Assembly: GCA_951799445.1 (NCBI GenBank)
Contig: OX637293.1
Span: 26,970,001-27,034,000, forward strand
DNA: 64,000 nt
Direction: 5' to 3'
Source: Pseudisothecium myosuroides
Lineage: Eukaryota; Streptophyta; Bryopsida; Hypnales; Lembophyllaceae
Shown here: positions 26,206 to 37,001 of the stretch, in pieces
Layout: each line of letters begins with the position of its first letter
Numbering within the stretch: the first letter of the stretch is position 1
The notes under the pieces: generated by a model
Told to the model about the DNA's origin: nothing
Seen by the model: only the letters and a program-made list of their open reading frames with translations
Database searches by the model: none
Translations under genes and position numbers: made by a program

Positions 26206-26297
26206 AAGAAGCATATATGATGGAGGACGATGGCTATCTGGAGTCCATTATGCTAGTGATCTGCAATGACGGGACTATAGCCACGATGGACACAGAG
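26206..26297 (+). pseudogene. Exon-like island ending in a splice donor
   Basis: An open stretch beginning ATGATGGAGGACGATGGC ends exactly at a strong donor (GAG then GTATGT). It encodes a short peptide containing SIMLVICND. A diverged inverted relative at 15,835-15,925 preserves the IMLVICND stretch and the GTATGTTA donor. This suggests a spliced gene inside an AT-rich repeat family, but no partner domain is recognisable and the function is unknown. Confidence 0.35.
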
Positions 26298-27189
26298 GTA
26301 TGTTAATTTTACCCTTTTCTTTTGCTTTGTTTTTGTTTTCAAATTGAAGTTAGACACTTTGCTATTAGAAGTTAGTTTTTAGATTAGAATTTTAGAATTT
26401 AAGTTAGATTTAGAACCTAATAAGTAATTTAGAGGTTATAAAAGCAAATCATACTTAAAATTTAACCCCATAACAAAAATTACTAATAATTAACCATAAC
26501 CACACAATTGGATTATAATTTAAGATTTTCATCCAAAGGAATCTCAAAGAAATCTTTAAAAAATATTTTAGATAAGAATCAAACAAGGAATCTCAAAGAA
26601 ATCTTTAAAAAACATTTTAGATAGGAATCAAACAAGGAATCTATAAAGATTTTGGAATCCCTTTTTACTTTTGAAAATACTTTGTTTTTTAAGGATAAAA
26701 GGTTGGATGAAGTTTGAGACCAATTTCGGATGAAAAACATCCAATTAGTTCAAAATTCCTATTAATCTTAAAAATCCGTAACTATAAGGAACTAATAACT
26801 TAACCTTGAAATTTAGAATTATTTTGAGTTGATTTGCTATTTTAGATTAGTGGATGAAAGTTAGCACAAGTAAGGGGCCAAACTTTTCCCGTGGTAACTT
26901 TTGATAGGAATCTTGGAATCTAGTTTTCTTTACCATTCTGAGAAGGGAAAATTATATTCTAAAAGGCTACTTAGATACAATTTAGTTAGATTAGATTTTG
27001 TTTTCTCTTGCTCTTTTTTACCTAATCATAACATTTTAACTAGTTAACCAATAGCTTTTTCTTAGAATTAGTGGAATTTTACAGGATTATCAGTCACAAA
27101 AAGTGTCCATTGTTTGGAAGGCGAACACTTATTTAGGAACACCCAATTAGGAAATCTTTCAACAAAATAGCCACTAGAGCCCGTGTGTA
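26298..27189. other. AT-rich intron-like repeat DNA
   Basis: No ORF of note. The segment resembles the spacer of the related island near 15 kb in inverted orientation. A tail motif with CCATTGTTTGGAAGGC appears at about 27,107. Confidence 0.35.
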
Positions 27190-27600
27190 ACTTTCTGACT
27201 CAAGGGTGAAGTTAGAAACACTCATAGGTGGGCCCTTGAAAACCTATATAAGGGCCCCATTTCTCTCTCTAAAACAGCCCCAATTCTTGTTTTGGGTTCG
27301 TGGGTCCAAATTATTTTGGATATTGTGGCGTTGAAGCCAAAAACCTCTATGGTGTTTTTGGAGCATTTTTTGCTTCATTGTTGTTGTATTTCAAGCTTTG
27401 AAGGTCCTTGGGGGTCCTTCTATCTTGCCTTGTGTACTCTTTGTGTACTTTCTCTTGTGCTTTTGTTGCAAGTTGAGAGCCCTCCTCTCTTTGGTGCGTT
27501 TTTGTAGCTAACTTGTGTGTCTTCAAAGTCTTTTGGTGTCTTGTTTTAATCCTAAAGCCACCCCCACTGTACCTTGGCGATGCCGCTTTAGGGGGCGTTT
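27190..27600 (+). repeat. LTR-like repeat R1, partial plus copy with TATA box
   Basis: Inverse match to 31,075-31,450. A TATA box, TATATAAGG, lies at 27,245-27,253, followed by a conserved downstream stretch to GCGATGCCGCTTTAGGGGG. The upstream part of the R1 copy is missing. Confidence 0.6.
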
Positions 27601-28140
27601 AGTTTATAAAGTTGTGTGTCACTACGTGTCCTAACTTGTCTATCTCCCTAGTCACGTGTTCTTACCTTCTTCTAACCTTTCTCTTGTTGTGTGGACCCCC
27701 CCTCGGGACGGAGAAGCTTTGACTTTGTCACGTGTCTTCTTTAAGTGTGTCTTTTCCTACCCTCTTCTAAAGTCTCCCTCCTCGGAACGATGAAGCTTTG
27801 AACCTGCAACTAGGTCAAGTCCTATAGTGTGTGTGGGCGCTGGATTACCCACCCTTGGTAATCGAGCGAACACCGACCAGGTTCTATGCCTTTATCCACA
27901 TTTTTTAATATATGGGGGTGATGTGAGCGCGGTCCACTGTGCCTTCCAAGCAATGGATCTTTTTTGCTAACGTTTCCTAAGTGTCGTGGATGGCAGCGAA
28001 TAATTAGAATGCATGCAGTAACTCACAAGGTAACTGCAATGCTCAGGGGTAATGGTAAAACTCTAACTTCCTAACTATCTATCCTATATCGAGGGTAGAC
28101 TGAGTAGTTGGCGTCATTTCTAACGTCCCTAACTATGTAA
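27601..28140 (-). repeat. Tail and second exon-like island of repeat family R4 (minus copy)
   Basis: The minus strand at about 28,125-28,060 reads an open stretch ending RYRIDS then TAG. The equivalent site in the plus copy at 35,410-35,482 was split by the 22-kb element. The tail at 28,010-27,830 matches 57,640-57,800. CAAAGCTTCTCCGTCC-type motifs lie at about 27,700 and 27,782 on the minus strand. This copy serves as the empty-site reference for the large element. Confidence 0.6.
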
Positions 28141-29340
28141 AAAGAGGAACCCCTATGTTCCTTCCATGAACCTCTAAGACTATCGTGGGATTTTAAGACT
28201 CCACCGAGAAGTTCTACTCTAAAGACTAACTCTAAAGTTTAACTCTTACTCTAATCTTCAACCTCTAAATGAAACTCTAGGTTTTTACTCCTAATTTAAC
28301 TCTGAAATTTATCCTCGGAATTTAACCCTAGGTTTAACTTTTAACTCTAAGTTTTTACTTCTAAATCAACTTCGACTCCTAACTTCCAAGTTTTAACCTT
28401 CTAGGGTAATTCTAAGTTTCACTTTTAATTCTATGTCATTATCTCTAAACTACTCTAAGATTTACCCTCTAAAGGTAACTCTAACTTTTCACTTTTTACT
28501 GTAGATTTTTTACTCCTAATTTAACTCTAGGCTTTTTACTTTTAATCCTAAATTTTTACTTCTAAAATCAATCCCCAATTTTAACCTCTAGGTTTGACTC
28601 TAAGTTTTCACTTTGACTCTAGATTTCTACTAACTCTAAAATTTTACTTCTATGTCTAACTTTTAACTTCTACTTTTAGCTTTTTACTCTCACTTTTTAC
28701 TCCCCTAATTGACTCTAAAATTTAACCTTTAAGTTTAATCTAAACTTTTGACTTTTGACTTTTGACTTCTACTTCCAAATTTAAAACTATCGTTTTAATC
28801 CAAGATTAGCTCTAAATGTTATCCTCCTAAATTTAATTCCAACTTTTAACTCTAGGGTTTTGACTTCTAATTTTAGCTCTATTTTTAACTCAACAATCTA
28901 CTTCCTAAGTGGATTCTACTTGTGACTTCTACTTCCTACTCTACTTTTTACTTCCCAAAGTCAACTCTCACTTTTGGCTTTTGAATTTTAACTTCCCTAA
29001 TTAAAATCTTAATTTAATCCTAGGTTTTTAACTTGCTATTTGATCTTTAATTTTAATCCTAAATCCTCCCTCTAATCTAATCCTAATTTCCGTCCATTGT
29101 TTCTTGTGGTTCCCTTTTAATTAAAATTCCTCCGTTCTACCCCCTACCGCTTAACTTAGCCTAACGCGGTCAGTTTACGGTCAAATCTTAATTATAAGAT
29201 GTTTTCGGAAACCTCTATTCCTAATCTATCAACTTTTGAATCTAAACTTCTAATTCGTGCTAATCTCGGATGCTAATCACGCTCTAAGGGCTGATTAGGA
29301 AAATAAGTGCTAATTAGGGAAAAACGACTAGGATTAGTTT
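28141..29340 (-). repeat. Pyrimidine-rich degenerate spacer of repeat family R4
   Basis: About 1 kb of degenerate TTTTAACTTCTAA-like units on the plus strand, the mirror of the purine-rich stretch at 34,740-35,380. No coding sense on either strand. It looks like the long intron between the two islands of the repeat family. Confidence 0.5.
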
Positions 29341-29411
29341 AGTGACCCACCTCGTTACTGCTAGTGTCGGAAATGACGTCATCCCCGTCCACATGCGCGT
29401 CCTCGTGCTCC
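29341..29411 (-). pseudogene. First exon-like island of repeat family R4 (minus copy)
   Basis: On the minus strand an ATG opens MEHEDAHVDGDDVISD and the island ends at GAG followed by GTGGGT, a plausible donor. The inverted copy at 34,453-34,516 keeps the frame with a few substitutions. Function unknown. Strand is uncertain because the opposite strand is also open. Confidence 0.35.
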
Positions 29412-31069
29412 ATGGTGGCCACTCGCAGTTGTCTTCTTTTATTTTTGTGCTATGGTCTTTATTTATTTTATTTTTTTCAAGGCCCACGGCTTAAGTTGTA
29501 GAAAAGAAAACGTTACAAGTATGATGGTCTAACCCTTTCCCCCCATTTCCTTCTTCTTTTCTTTCTCTCCTCCTCTTCCTTCTACTCTTGAACTATTCCA
29601 CCAACCGTGGTAATGGTGGTCTTACGCTCTAGTCTCAAACTTCGTGAAGTTTTAAATGAGCCTCCTACCCTCTTACGCAACTTTGCTTTGTGTCATCCTA
29701 ATCCTCCTCCCAACGGTTGTAAGGAGTTCTTCTAGATTTCCTACCTAATCTCCTAGCTAGGCACTATTTATCGTCTCTCTCCTCTCCACTCCTATAACAC
29801 ATCCTTCCCCCTAATTTCCTTCCATTGTGTGTAGGTGTGAGTGGTGAAACAAATTTGTGTGCAGGTACGGTGGTGCTCCGCTCTTTTCTCCCTTCTCCCT
29901 TTTTGGTTTAGACCCTAATCCTACTCCTTCCCTAGCTAGTAATAGGTTAGTCCCACATTTTTGTGGTGTTTTAGGTCTGATTTTTGAGTTAGTTTGAGAG
30001 ACCCCAAAAAACCAGAACCCAAAAAGACCAAAAAACTTTGAGTTCAAAAAGAAGAGCGACCGATTTGGCTGGGTGCTGGACCCCGAGCCTGCCCACCACC
30101 TCCCGGCTGGCTGGCTGGGCTGGTCAATTAATTAAAAATAATTAATTAATTTTTTAATATGTTTTTTTTTTTTTTTTGGCTCCCGATGGTGCTGCTGTAT
30201 GCTGGCTTGATGTTGCTGCTGTAGCTGGTCCTGATGTGCTGCTGTATGCTGGTCCTGATGTCGCTGCTGTATGCTGGTTTTCCGGCTAGGCTAAAAACTG
30301 GATTTCCGACTAGGCTAAAAAGACTGGAATTTTTTGCTAAGGCTATCTAAGACTGGATTTTTGCTAAGGCTAAAAAGACTGGATTTTTGCTAAGGCTATT
30401 TTAAGACTGGATTTTTGCTAAGGCTATTTTAAGACTGAGTTTTTGCTAAGGCTAATGGGGGAACTAACCGTCAGGGGTACTAAACTTACTAAGACCTTGG
30501 AAACAACTAACTACCTAAAACTTTTGAAGACACTACTCTAGACAAATGCAAAGAACCCTACATATCTTGGAAGCTAAACTCTGGAGGTTTCCACAAAGGT
30601 CTTGGAAACTAGACTTTGGAACTAAACACGGGGTAGATGCAAAGCTTCGCCGTCAAATTGGGTTTAACACCAACTTTAGGACTTCTTGACACCCCGGGGG
30701 TTCAAAGCTCCGCCGTCTAAGCTTTTAACACACGCTTTAGGACTCTACTTTGTCACTAGTTCAAAGCTTCGCCGTTTCCCAGGGGGATCCACACAAGGGG
30801 AGAGACTTTAGAAGAGGGAAAACTAACTTTAAAAGAAAACACACACACAGGGTCAAAGCTTTGCCGTCCCGGGGGGGGGGTCCACTCAACAAGGAGAAGA
30901 TTAGAAGAGGGTTTGGAAGAAATTTAGCAACACATGTACAAGGAGGTCCAAAGCTTCGCCGTCCCGGAGGGGGGTCCACTCAACCAGAAGAAGGTTAGAA
31001 GAGGGTGTAAGAAAAAACTACAAAGGAAAAGAAAACTGGCACGTTAGATCACGTGGCAACACAACGCTC
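29412..31069. repeat. Repeat DNA with minisatellites and CAAAGCTTCGCCGT units
   Basis: At 30,180-30,300 CTGCTGTATGCTGGT units are repeated, and at 30,290-30,450 a CTGGATTTTTGCTAAGGCTA unit is repeated about six times. From 30,635 to 31,000 five CAAAGCTTCGCCGTC motifs head diverged units of about 60-100 bp. No gene supported; ORFs here are repeats read through. Confidence 0.55.
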
Positions 31070-32597
31070 ACACGCTAAAGGCCCCCCAAAGCGGCATCGC
31101 CAAGGTACGGTGCGGGGTGACTTTAGGATTAGTGCAAGATACAAAACAAAAGACTCTTAACTTCACAAGTTAGATCACGTCACGTACAAGGGGGAGAGAG
31201 AGGCTCTCCAACTACAACAAAGTACAAAAACACTGCACAAAGAGTACACAAAGCAAGGTAGAAGGACCCCCAAGGACCTTCAAAGCTTGAAAATAAGCAA
31301 CAATGGAGCCAAAAGTGCTCCGAAAACACCGTAGAGGTTTTTGGCTTGAAACGCCAAAATATCCAAAATAACTTGGACCCACGGACCCAAAACAAGAATT
31401 GGGGGTCTTCTAGAGAGAGAAATGGGACCCTTATATAGGTTTCCAAGGGCTCACCCCTCCCTCTAGAGTTCTAAGGTAACCTTATCAACGGGGATTTTCA
31501 TCCTCATCCTCAAAGATTTTCATCCTACATCCTAAATTTCTACTTCTACCATCTATGCTGGACCAACATCCTAACTTTTGGAGATTAGCTCCAATCGCCG
31601 AACGGATTGCGCCGTTGGATCCAGAACGCCGTGTTTAGTCCTAGATCCCCCTATCCCCCGTACCGAGGCCAAAAACCCATCGTATTTTCGCCATCGTATG
31701 GTCCCGGAATGCCGGTCAACGTGGTGGGGACCCCGCCACGTGGTTAATTCCCGAGGAATCTCGCCAGTTCGGGTACTTGCCGCTATCGGAATGTCGTGAA
31801 ACTTCACGGAGCGCATTATTAACATAAAACAAGCTAGTCTAATTTTTAGTGAGATTTTATTGTAACCTGGGTAATTTCCATGAAATTCCCGTTGGAGGTT
31901 AGGAGGGTTGACCACCCGGAAAAAGGTTCTTCTGCAAGTCGGAAGATGCCGGGATTTTTCACGTGACCTCTCAGGGAGTCGCATGAAAGACGTGCGGGTG
32001 TGTTTCCGTACCTGGCACGATTGGTCAATGGAGATTCAAAACTGGCCATCTCCTCGAATTAGCGACGGTGCGGGAATCTTCTGCAGGTGGAGGAATCTTG
32101 GCAAACCGATTTCGCCGTTGGATTCCTGGCATGGGATTCACCCTAGAACACCATCCTTAGGCTGTAGATTCCTCCACGGGCCCGGTCTTGCGTGAGTGGC
32201 TCCTGCATGCTAACAATCGGGATTTTGGGAATTCGTCGATCTAATGGGGAATTCTAAATCTAACTCTAGGACCCAACCTAGTGGCCTCGCTGTGGATCCC
32301 TAAGACCGACCTAGCTATGAATCGCCACATTCATGGTGGGATTTAGCTCTTTTGGGGCTGTGTGACTCGAATCCTCCAACTCTAACCTTACCGTTATTTC
32401 TATACTATTTTTAGGCAAGGTTTGGGGGATTCTAAGTAAGAAACACAAATCTAGACCAAATACTATAATGGGTATGACACAACCCTATTTCGGTTCTACA
32501 CTCTTTTTATGGATTTTTCTATATTTTTATCAACTTTAAATTGCAAATTTCAAAAAAATAATTCTACGAGTCCCAAGTGACAAATTGGGAGCTCACA
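31070..32597 (-). repeat. LTR-like repeat R1, best-preserved copy
   Basis: Minus-strand orientation: starts TGTGAGCTCCCAATTTGTCA at 32,597, has a TATA box (CCTATATAAGGG) at 31,440-31,428 and runs to about 31,070. Copies occur at 19,480-20,790 (same orientation), 20,801-22,070 and 27,190-27,600 (inverted), and a fragment at 57,820-58,078. Length, TG start and TATA position suggest an LTR of about 1.5 kb. ORFs inside overlap on both strands and are not credible genes. Confidence 0.6.
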
Positions 32598-32689
32598 GTG
32601 TGTGTTAAAACAGTCCCAGACGGTGGAGCTTTAAACCCCTGGAGTGTCGCAAGTCCTAAAGTTGGTGTTAAACCCAATTTTAGGATAGT

Positions 32690-33430
32690 TGCAAGAAACA
32701 CTTCACGTTTTTTGGCCATAAGGTTGGCAGTACTACGCAATACTACCAGTACTGTGTGTTAGTAGTGCCCCGACAGATCTAGACCGTTGATCCTAGGCGC
32801 CTACAGATCTAAACCGTTGATTCAATACTATGTTGTACTATACAGTACTACCAACTACTACGGAGTAGTATAGAAGCCATTGGGAGCAAAAAATAACAGA
32901 AAAAGGGTCTGTGGAGTTTTTCATTTTTAGTAATTCAAAAAAAATTCAAAAAAATTCCATAAAAAAAGCCACTTTGCTAGACAAGATTGCACTCACATTA
33001 TACAAAAAAATTCATGAAATTTTTTTTTCCCTCTTCGTAGCTTTTGCGCAAATGAAGATCACTTTGACCCCATGTGTGCAATCGACATGTTGCTATTTTC
33101 ATAAAAATTCATTGTCATCCCTTGTAATGTTAGTAGACCTCCAACATATCCAATTTGTGGCTTCAAATTCGCATTTTTGGATCACAAAATAGGACTAAAA
33201 ACCTCCAAAATGGCCAAGATAGACACCCAGTTGGGGGCAGGTTAAAAATAACAAATTAATTTGAAAAATTTGAAAAAGTTATTCAAGGTTTGCAACTATA
33301 GCATCTACCTTCATTCCAAATTTCATGCCAAATAGACAAACAATGCAAAAGTTATGAGCAAAAAGCCTATTTTTGAAGGCAAGGGGACAAGAAATAGGAC
33401 AAGTGTTTCTTGCAATCACCCTTTATGGCA
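32690..33430 (+). repeat. Interspersed repeat R3, uninterrupted copy
   Basis: Inverse match to 62,090-61,900 joined to 60,109-59,430. It therefore serves as the empty-site reference for the solo LTR inserted there. It contains several TAGTACT-rich short repeats near 32,730-32,870 and no credible ORF. Confidence 0.75.
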
Positions 33431-34452
33431 AAGCTTTGAACCTCCATGACCCTTAATTCCAAAGTCTAGTTTCTAGGACCTTCTTGAAAAAGTCCAGAGT
33501 TTAGCTTCCAAGATTGATCCTAGGTTCCTAGAAGAGTTGTGACCGTCCCATAACATTTAGTCTAGTGTGACATTCTAAAAATCTGGGCCTAATCCCTCGG
33601 ACGGCGAAGCTTCGATCCTGGCACTAACTTTCCAATAACAAAAAAAATCCGATTTAGCTTTGTGTTAGTGGGTTCCCCTAAGGGAACCCAAAGGTGGATT
33701 TTAGAAAGGGCTAGCCAGTACACCAGCCAGCATGCAACCAGCATACCGGCCGACATATAGCCAGTAAACAGCCAGCATACCGAACCGGCACCTAGCCGGC
33801 ATATCAGCCAGCATACATCAGCCATTGGGCTAGTCGGACTTAACTAGATTCCAATACTACTGGATTTCCAAACCAAACGGAACGATGCCTTGTAGGGCCC
33901 CAACCACCCTTTTTAAAAAAAATTTTGACCATATTAAGGCTGAAATTTTGGAATCCCGTTAATGGGGAACAAAAATCAGATTGGAACCAAGAGAACACAA
34001 GAGGAAGGGGGGAGAAATAGAGGTCGCAACTCCACGCGCCACTTGCACAAAAAACTTCCAATCCAAACTACATCACCACCAAACAAGTCTACAAACAATG
34101 ATGAAGAATTAGAGAAGGAGAGGTTCTAGGAGGAGGAGGGAGAGAGACATGATTAGGTAGGAAATCTAGAGATCTCCTTGCGATTGTTGGGAGAAGGATT
34201 AGGATGACACAAAGGAAGAGTGCGTAAGGGGGTAGGAGTCTCATTAACATCTTGCGGAGTTTGAGACTAGAGTTGTAAGAACACCATCACCACGGTTGGT
34301 GGAATAGTTTTAGAGTAGAAGAAAGAAGAGGAAAGAAAAGAAAAGAAAAAGAAAGAAGAGAGTTAGAACATCATACGTGTAACATTTTTCTATAAATTTA
34401 GTCGTGGGCCTTGGGAAAAAAAAGAAAAAGAAACCAATAGCAAGTGACCACC
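33431..34452. repeat. Repeat DNA with a CCAGCATAC minisatellite
   Basis: At 33,710-33,830 CAGCCAGCATACC-like units are repeated. GACGGCGAAGCTTCGATCC, the reverse of the recurrent motif, lies near 33,600. The remainder is AG-rich and matches the reverse strand of about 29,480-30,050. No gene supported. Confidence 0.45.
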
Positions 34453-35482
34453 ATGGAGCACGAGGATGCGCATGTGGACGGGGATGACATCATTTCCAAC
34501 ACCAACAGTAACGAGGTGGGTCATTAAACTAATCCTGGTTGTTTTTCCTAATTACCTAATAATTGTCTTAATTAGTCCTTAATCCACATTAGCAAGCCAA
34601 GACTAGTGTGAATTAGAAGTTTAGATTCAAAAATTTATAGATTAGGAATATTAGAGGTTTCCAAAAACATATTACATTTAAGATTTGGCTTTAAATCAAC
34701 CATGATAGGATAAGTTAAGCGGTAGGGGTAGGATGGATGAAACAATGGACGAAAATTAGGGATTTAGATTAAAAGAAGAATTTAGAATTAAACTTAGGGA
34801 TTAATTAGCGGTTAATAATTAGGTTCAAATTAAAGTGTTAAGTGAAAACGTAAGAATTTAAAGTAAAAAATTAGAGTTAATATGGAAGTTTAATGAATTC
34901 TTAAGTCAAATTTTAGGGTAGTTTAAAAGTAGAAGTTTAGAGTTAATTTAGGAGTCAAAAATCCAAGTAAAAAGTAAAAATTAAAAGTAGGGAGTTAGGA
35001 TAAACTTAGGAAGTAGAATGTCAAGTCAATTTTAGAGTTACAAATAGGAGTTAAACTTTGAAGTTAGAAAAGAAAAGTTAGAATTAAATTTAGAAGTCAA
35101 AATCTAGAGTTAAACTTAGAAGTTAAAACTTGGGGTGAAAATTAGATAGTAAATCCAAAGCTAAAAGTAGAAGTAAAATTTTAGAGTTAGATTTTAGAAG
35201 TAGAAAATCTAGAGTCAAAAGTCAAAACATAGAGTTGAATTCAAATGGTAAATTTTAGAATTAATGTAAAAGTAGAAGCGTAGAAACAGAATTTAGGGGT
35301 TAAACCTTAGAGGTAGAAGTTGAAAGTTCAAATTAATCGGGGAAAGTAAAAAACTTAGAATAGAAGTTAAAACTCATAATTAACCTTGGGGGTTCATGGA
35401 AGAAACTTAGGGGGTCCCATTTCAGTTAGTAGGATTGTTCGAAATGGCACCAACCATCCAGTCTACACTAGACATAGGATAG
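34453..35482 (+). pseudogene. Repeat family R4, plus copy, split by the 22-kb element
   Basis: Island 1 (34,453-34,516) begins MEHEDAHVDGDDIISN and ends at GAG then GTGGGT. A purine-rich, intron-like spacer of 0.9 kb follows. Island 2 starts after TTTCAG at 35,409 and reads RIVRNGTNHPVYTRHRI. The reading is cut at 35,482 by the large element. The missing end, GACAGT then TAG, is found on the other side at 57,539-57,547, so island 2 originally ended RIDS-stop as in the 28-kb copy. Function unknown. Confidence 0.5.
35479..35482 (+). repeat. Target-site duplication ATAG, left
   Basis: ATAG directly abuts the left inverted repeat and recurs at 57,535-57,538 directly after the right one. Joining the flanks with one ATAG rebuilds a sequence colinear with the related repeat on the minus strand at 28,130-28,040. 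Confidence 0.85.
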
Positions 35483-35506
35483 ATGCCATATTTAACTACT
35501 TCTGGA
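35483..35506 (+). repeat. Left terminal inverted repeat
   Basis: Perfect 24-bp match to the reverse complement of 57,511-57,534. Forty bases inside lies the first palindrome (35,543-35,565). Confidence 0.9.
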
Positions 35507-35968
35507 ATTTACGGGGAATTCTGGACTTTGTGAAGGTCCTGTCCATCGGGAGATCTTCCCGATGGTATGTACAATGAGTCCGTTATGCCGTTCAAAGGAG
35601 ATTTAAATCGCTTTGGAATGCTAAGTGGTCTGGAGATTTCCCGATGCAAGGAAATATACTCCTTCGGGATAGAGTGTTCAAACAAATCAATGAATTTGAG
35701 ATGATGTCAACTCCGACATTTGCTGTAAGCGGTACATTTGTATCCGGGGTTGCATTAATATGCAACATCACAGATCGGGAGAGCTCAGAAGATACTTCCC
35801 AAAGTATCACATAACACAAAAGAATGGATGAAGCAACATAATGCAATTACAGACATTTGGTAAGGTGTAATCACAGTCAGATACTAGAAAAGGTGGATTC
35901 GCCACTTATATAATCATTTGGATGCAACAAACAGGTGATATATAACCCAGCTACTAGTCCACTTCCAA

Positions 35969-36453
35969 CTACATGTTTTTTGGGGCCCAAGACCAATCAA
36001 AAGGCGGTGCTATAATGTGCGGACGATCTAACTCTACAGGATCTACATCATCCCTCACATGCAACGCCGGTTGAAGCAAGTGTGGACGTTCCCAATCAAG
36101 AGGATCTAGGACAAGCATTACAACACTGTTATTCAAGAGTACCCTGCGCGTCCGAGGAATGTTCAAGACAGTCTTCATTATTGCACGACGATGGGGATAC
36201 ACCTGGTTCTTCCATGGATTGTCAGACCCGGCAAAAAATAGAAACCTTGACAGAATTTCCGGCGGTAGAATACGTCGAAGAAGAGCGGCCAGTGTTGAAG
36301 GTTGCATTGCGGACCACAAACCACAGTGAGTTTCTTCAACGAAATGTCGAAGAAGACCACGGAAGCTGGTCCGAATTTTGATATTCTGTGGGAGATCCGC
36401 CACACCGCCCTTCACGCAAAGATCCCCTGTTAGTACTAACAGCATCGCCTTCT
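35969..36453 (-). CDS. Possible last exon of an unknown small gene
   Basis: An open frame of about 160 codons on the minus strand ends WAPKNM-stop and is headed by a good acceptor (GGTCTTTGCAG at 36,464-36,454). No upstream exon could be identified and no family is recognised. It contains LPPEILSRFLFFAGSD and PFDWSWAP. The plus strand at 36,082-36,381 is also open and reads as an acidic, Ser/Glu-rich peptide, so strand and reality are uncertain. A foldback element is inserted right beside the acceptor. Confidence 0.3.
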
Positions 36454-36469
36454 GCAAAGACCAAGTAAG

Positions 36470-37001
36470 ACTCAGTCCCGGGTACGCAACTCATATATTA
36501 TACACAGGGGTCATCGGCATTAAAACGGCTCAGAGGACGGCTTTTGTAAAAATTATATCAAATTAAAAAGACCAAAAAGTTGGGTGAAGATCAAATTAAA
36601 AAAAATTAAATGTAAAAAATGTTCAATTGCATACATATGAAAAAAAAAACTAACAATATATATGAAGAATTGAAACACCTATGCATAGTTTTAAAAATTC
36701 TTTACAAAAAGTTCCCTCCAATTAAAATTAAAATTTTATTAAAAAGCCCCCAAAGTTGGGTAGCTTGTCCCATGATACATGTATTAAAAAAACTCATATA
36801 ATTATTTTTTTAATGCTATTATTGTCCCCAAAGAAATATCATTTCATATATAGAATTACATTTTTGGATTCCTTGTTAAAAGGGCTACAAGAGTTTTCTA
36901 CATTAAAACAAATTGTATCCCTTGAAATTAGACTAAAATGCATTATAAGTGATTATAATCAGGGCCATATAATATGGGAGTTGCGTACCCGGGGACTCAG
37001 T
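36470..37001. mobile_element. Foldback (MITE-like) element nested in the 22-kb element
   Basis: The ends ACTCAGTCCCGGGTACGCAA and, inverted, ACTGAGTCCCCGGGTACGCA match over about 35 bp. The interior is AT-rich with repeated CCAAAAAGTTGGGT-like blocks and no ORF of note. The target duplication is not resolved. It interrupts the region just upstream of the exon-like ORF at 35,969-36,453. Confidence 0.65.

Noticed and set aside
31571..32195. ORFs of 73-137 codons on both strands
   Set aside because: They lie inside the LTR-like repeat R1, overlap each other antisense, and are not conserved as frames in the other R1 copies.
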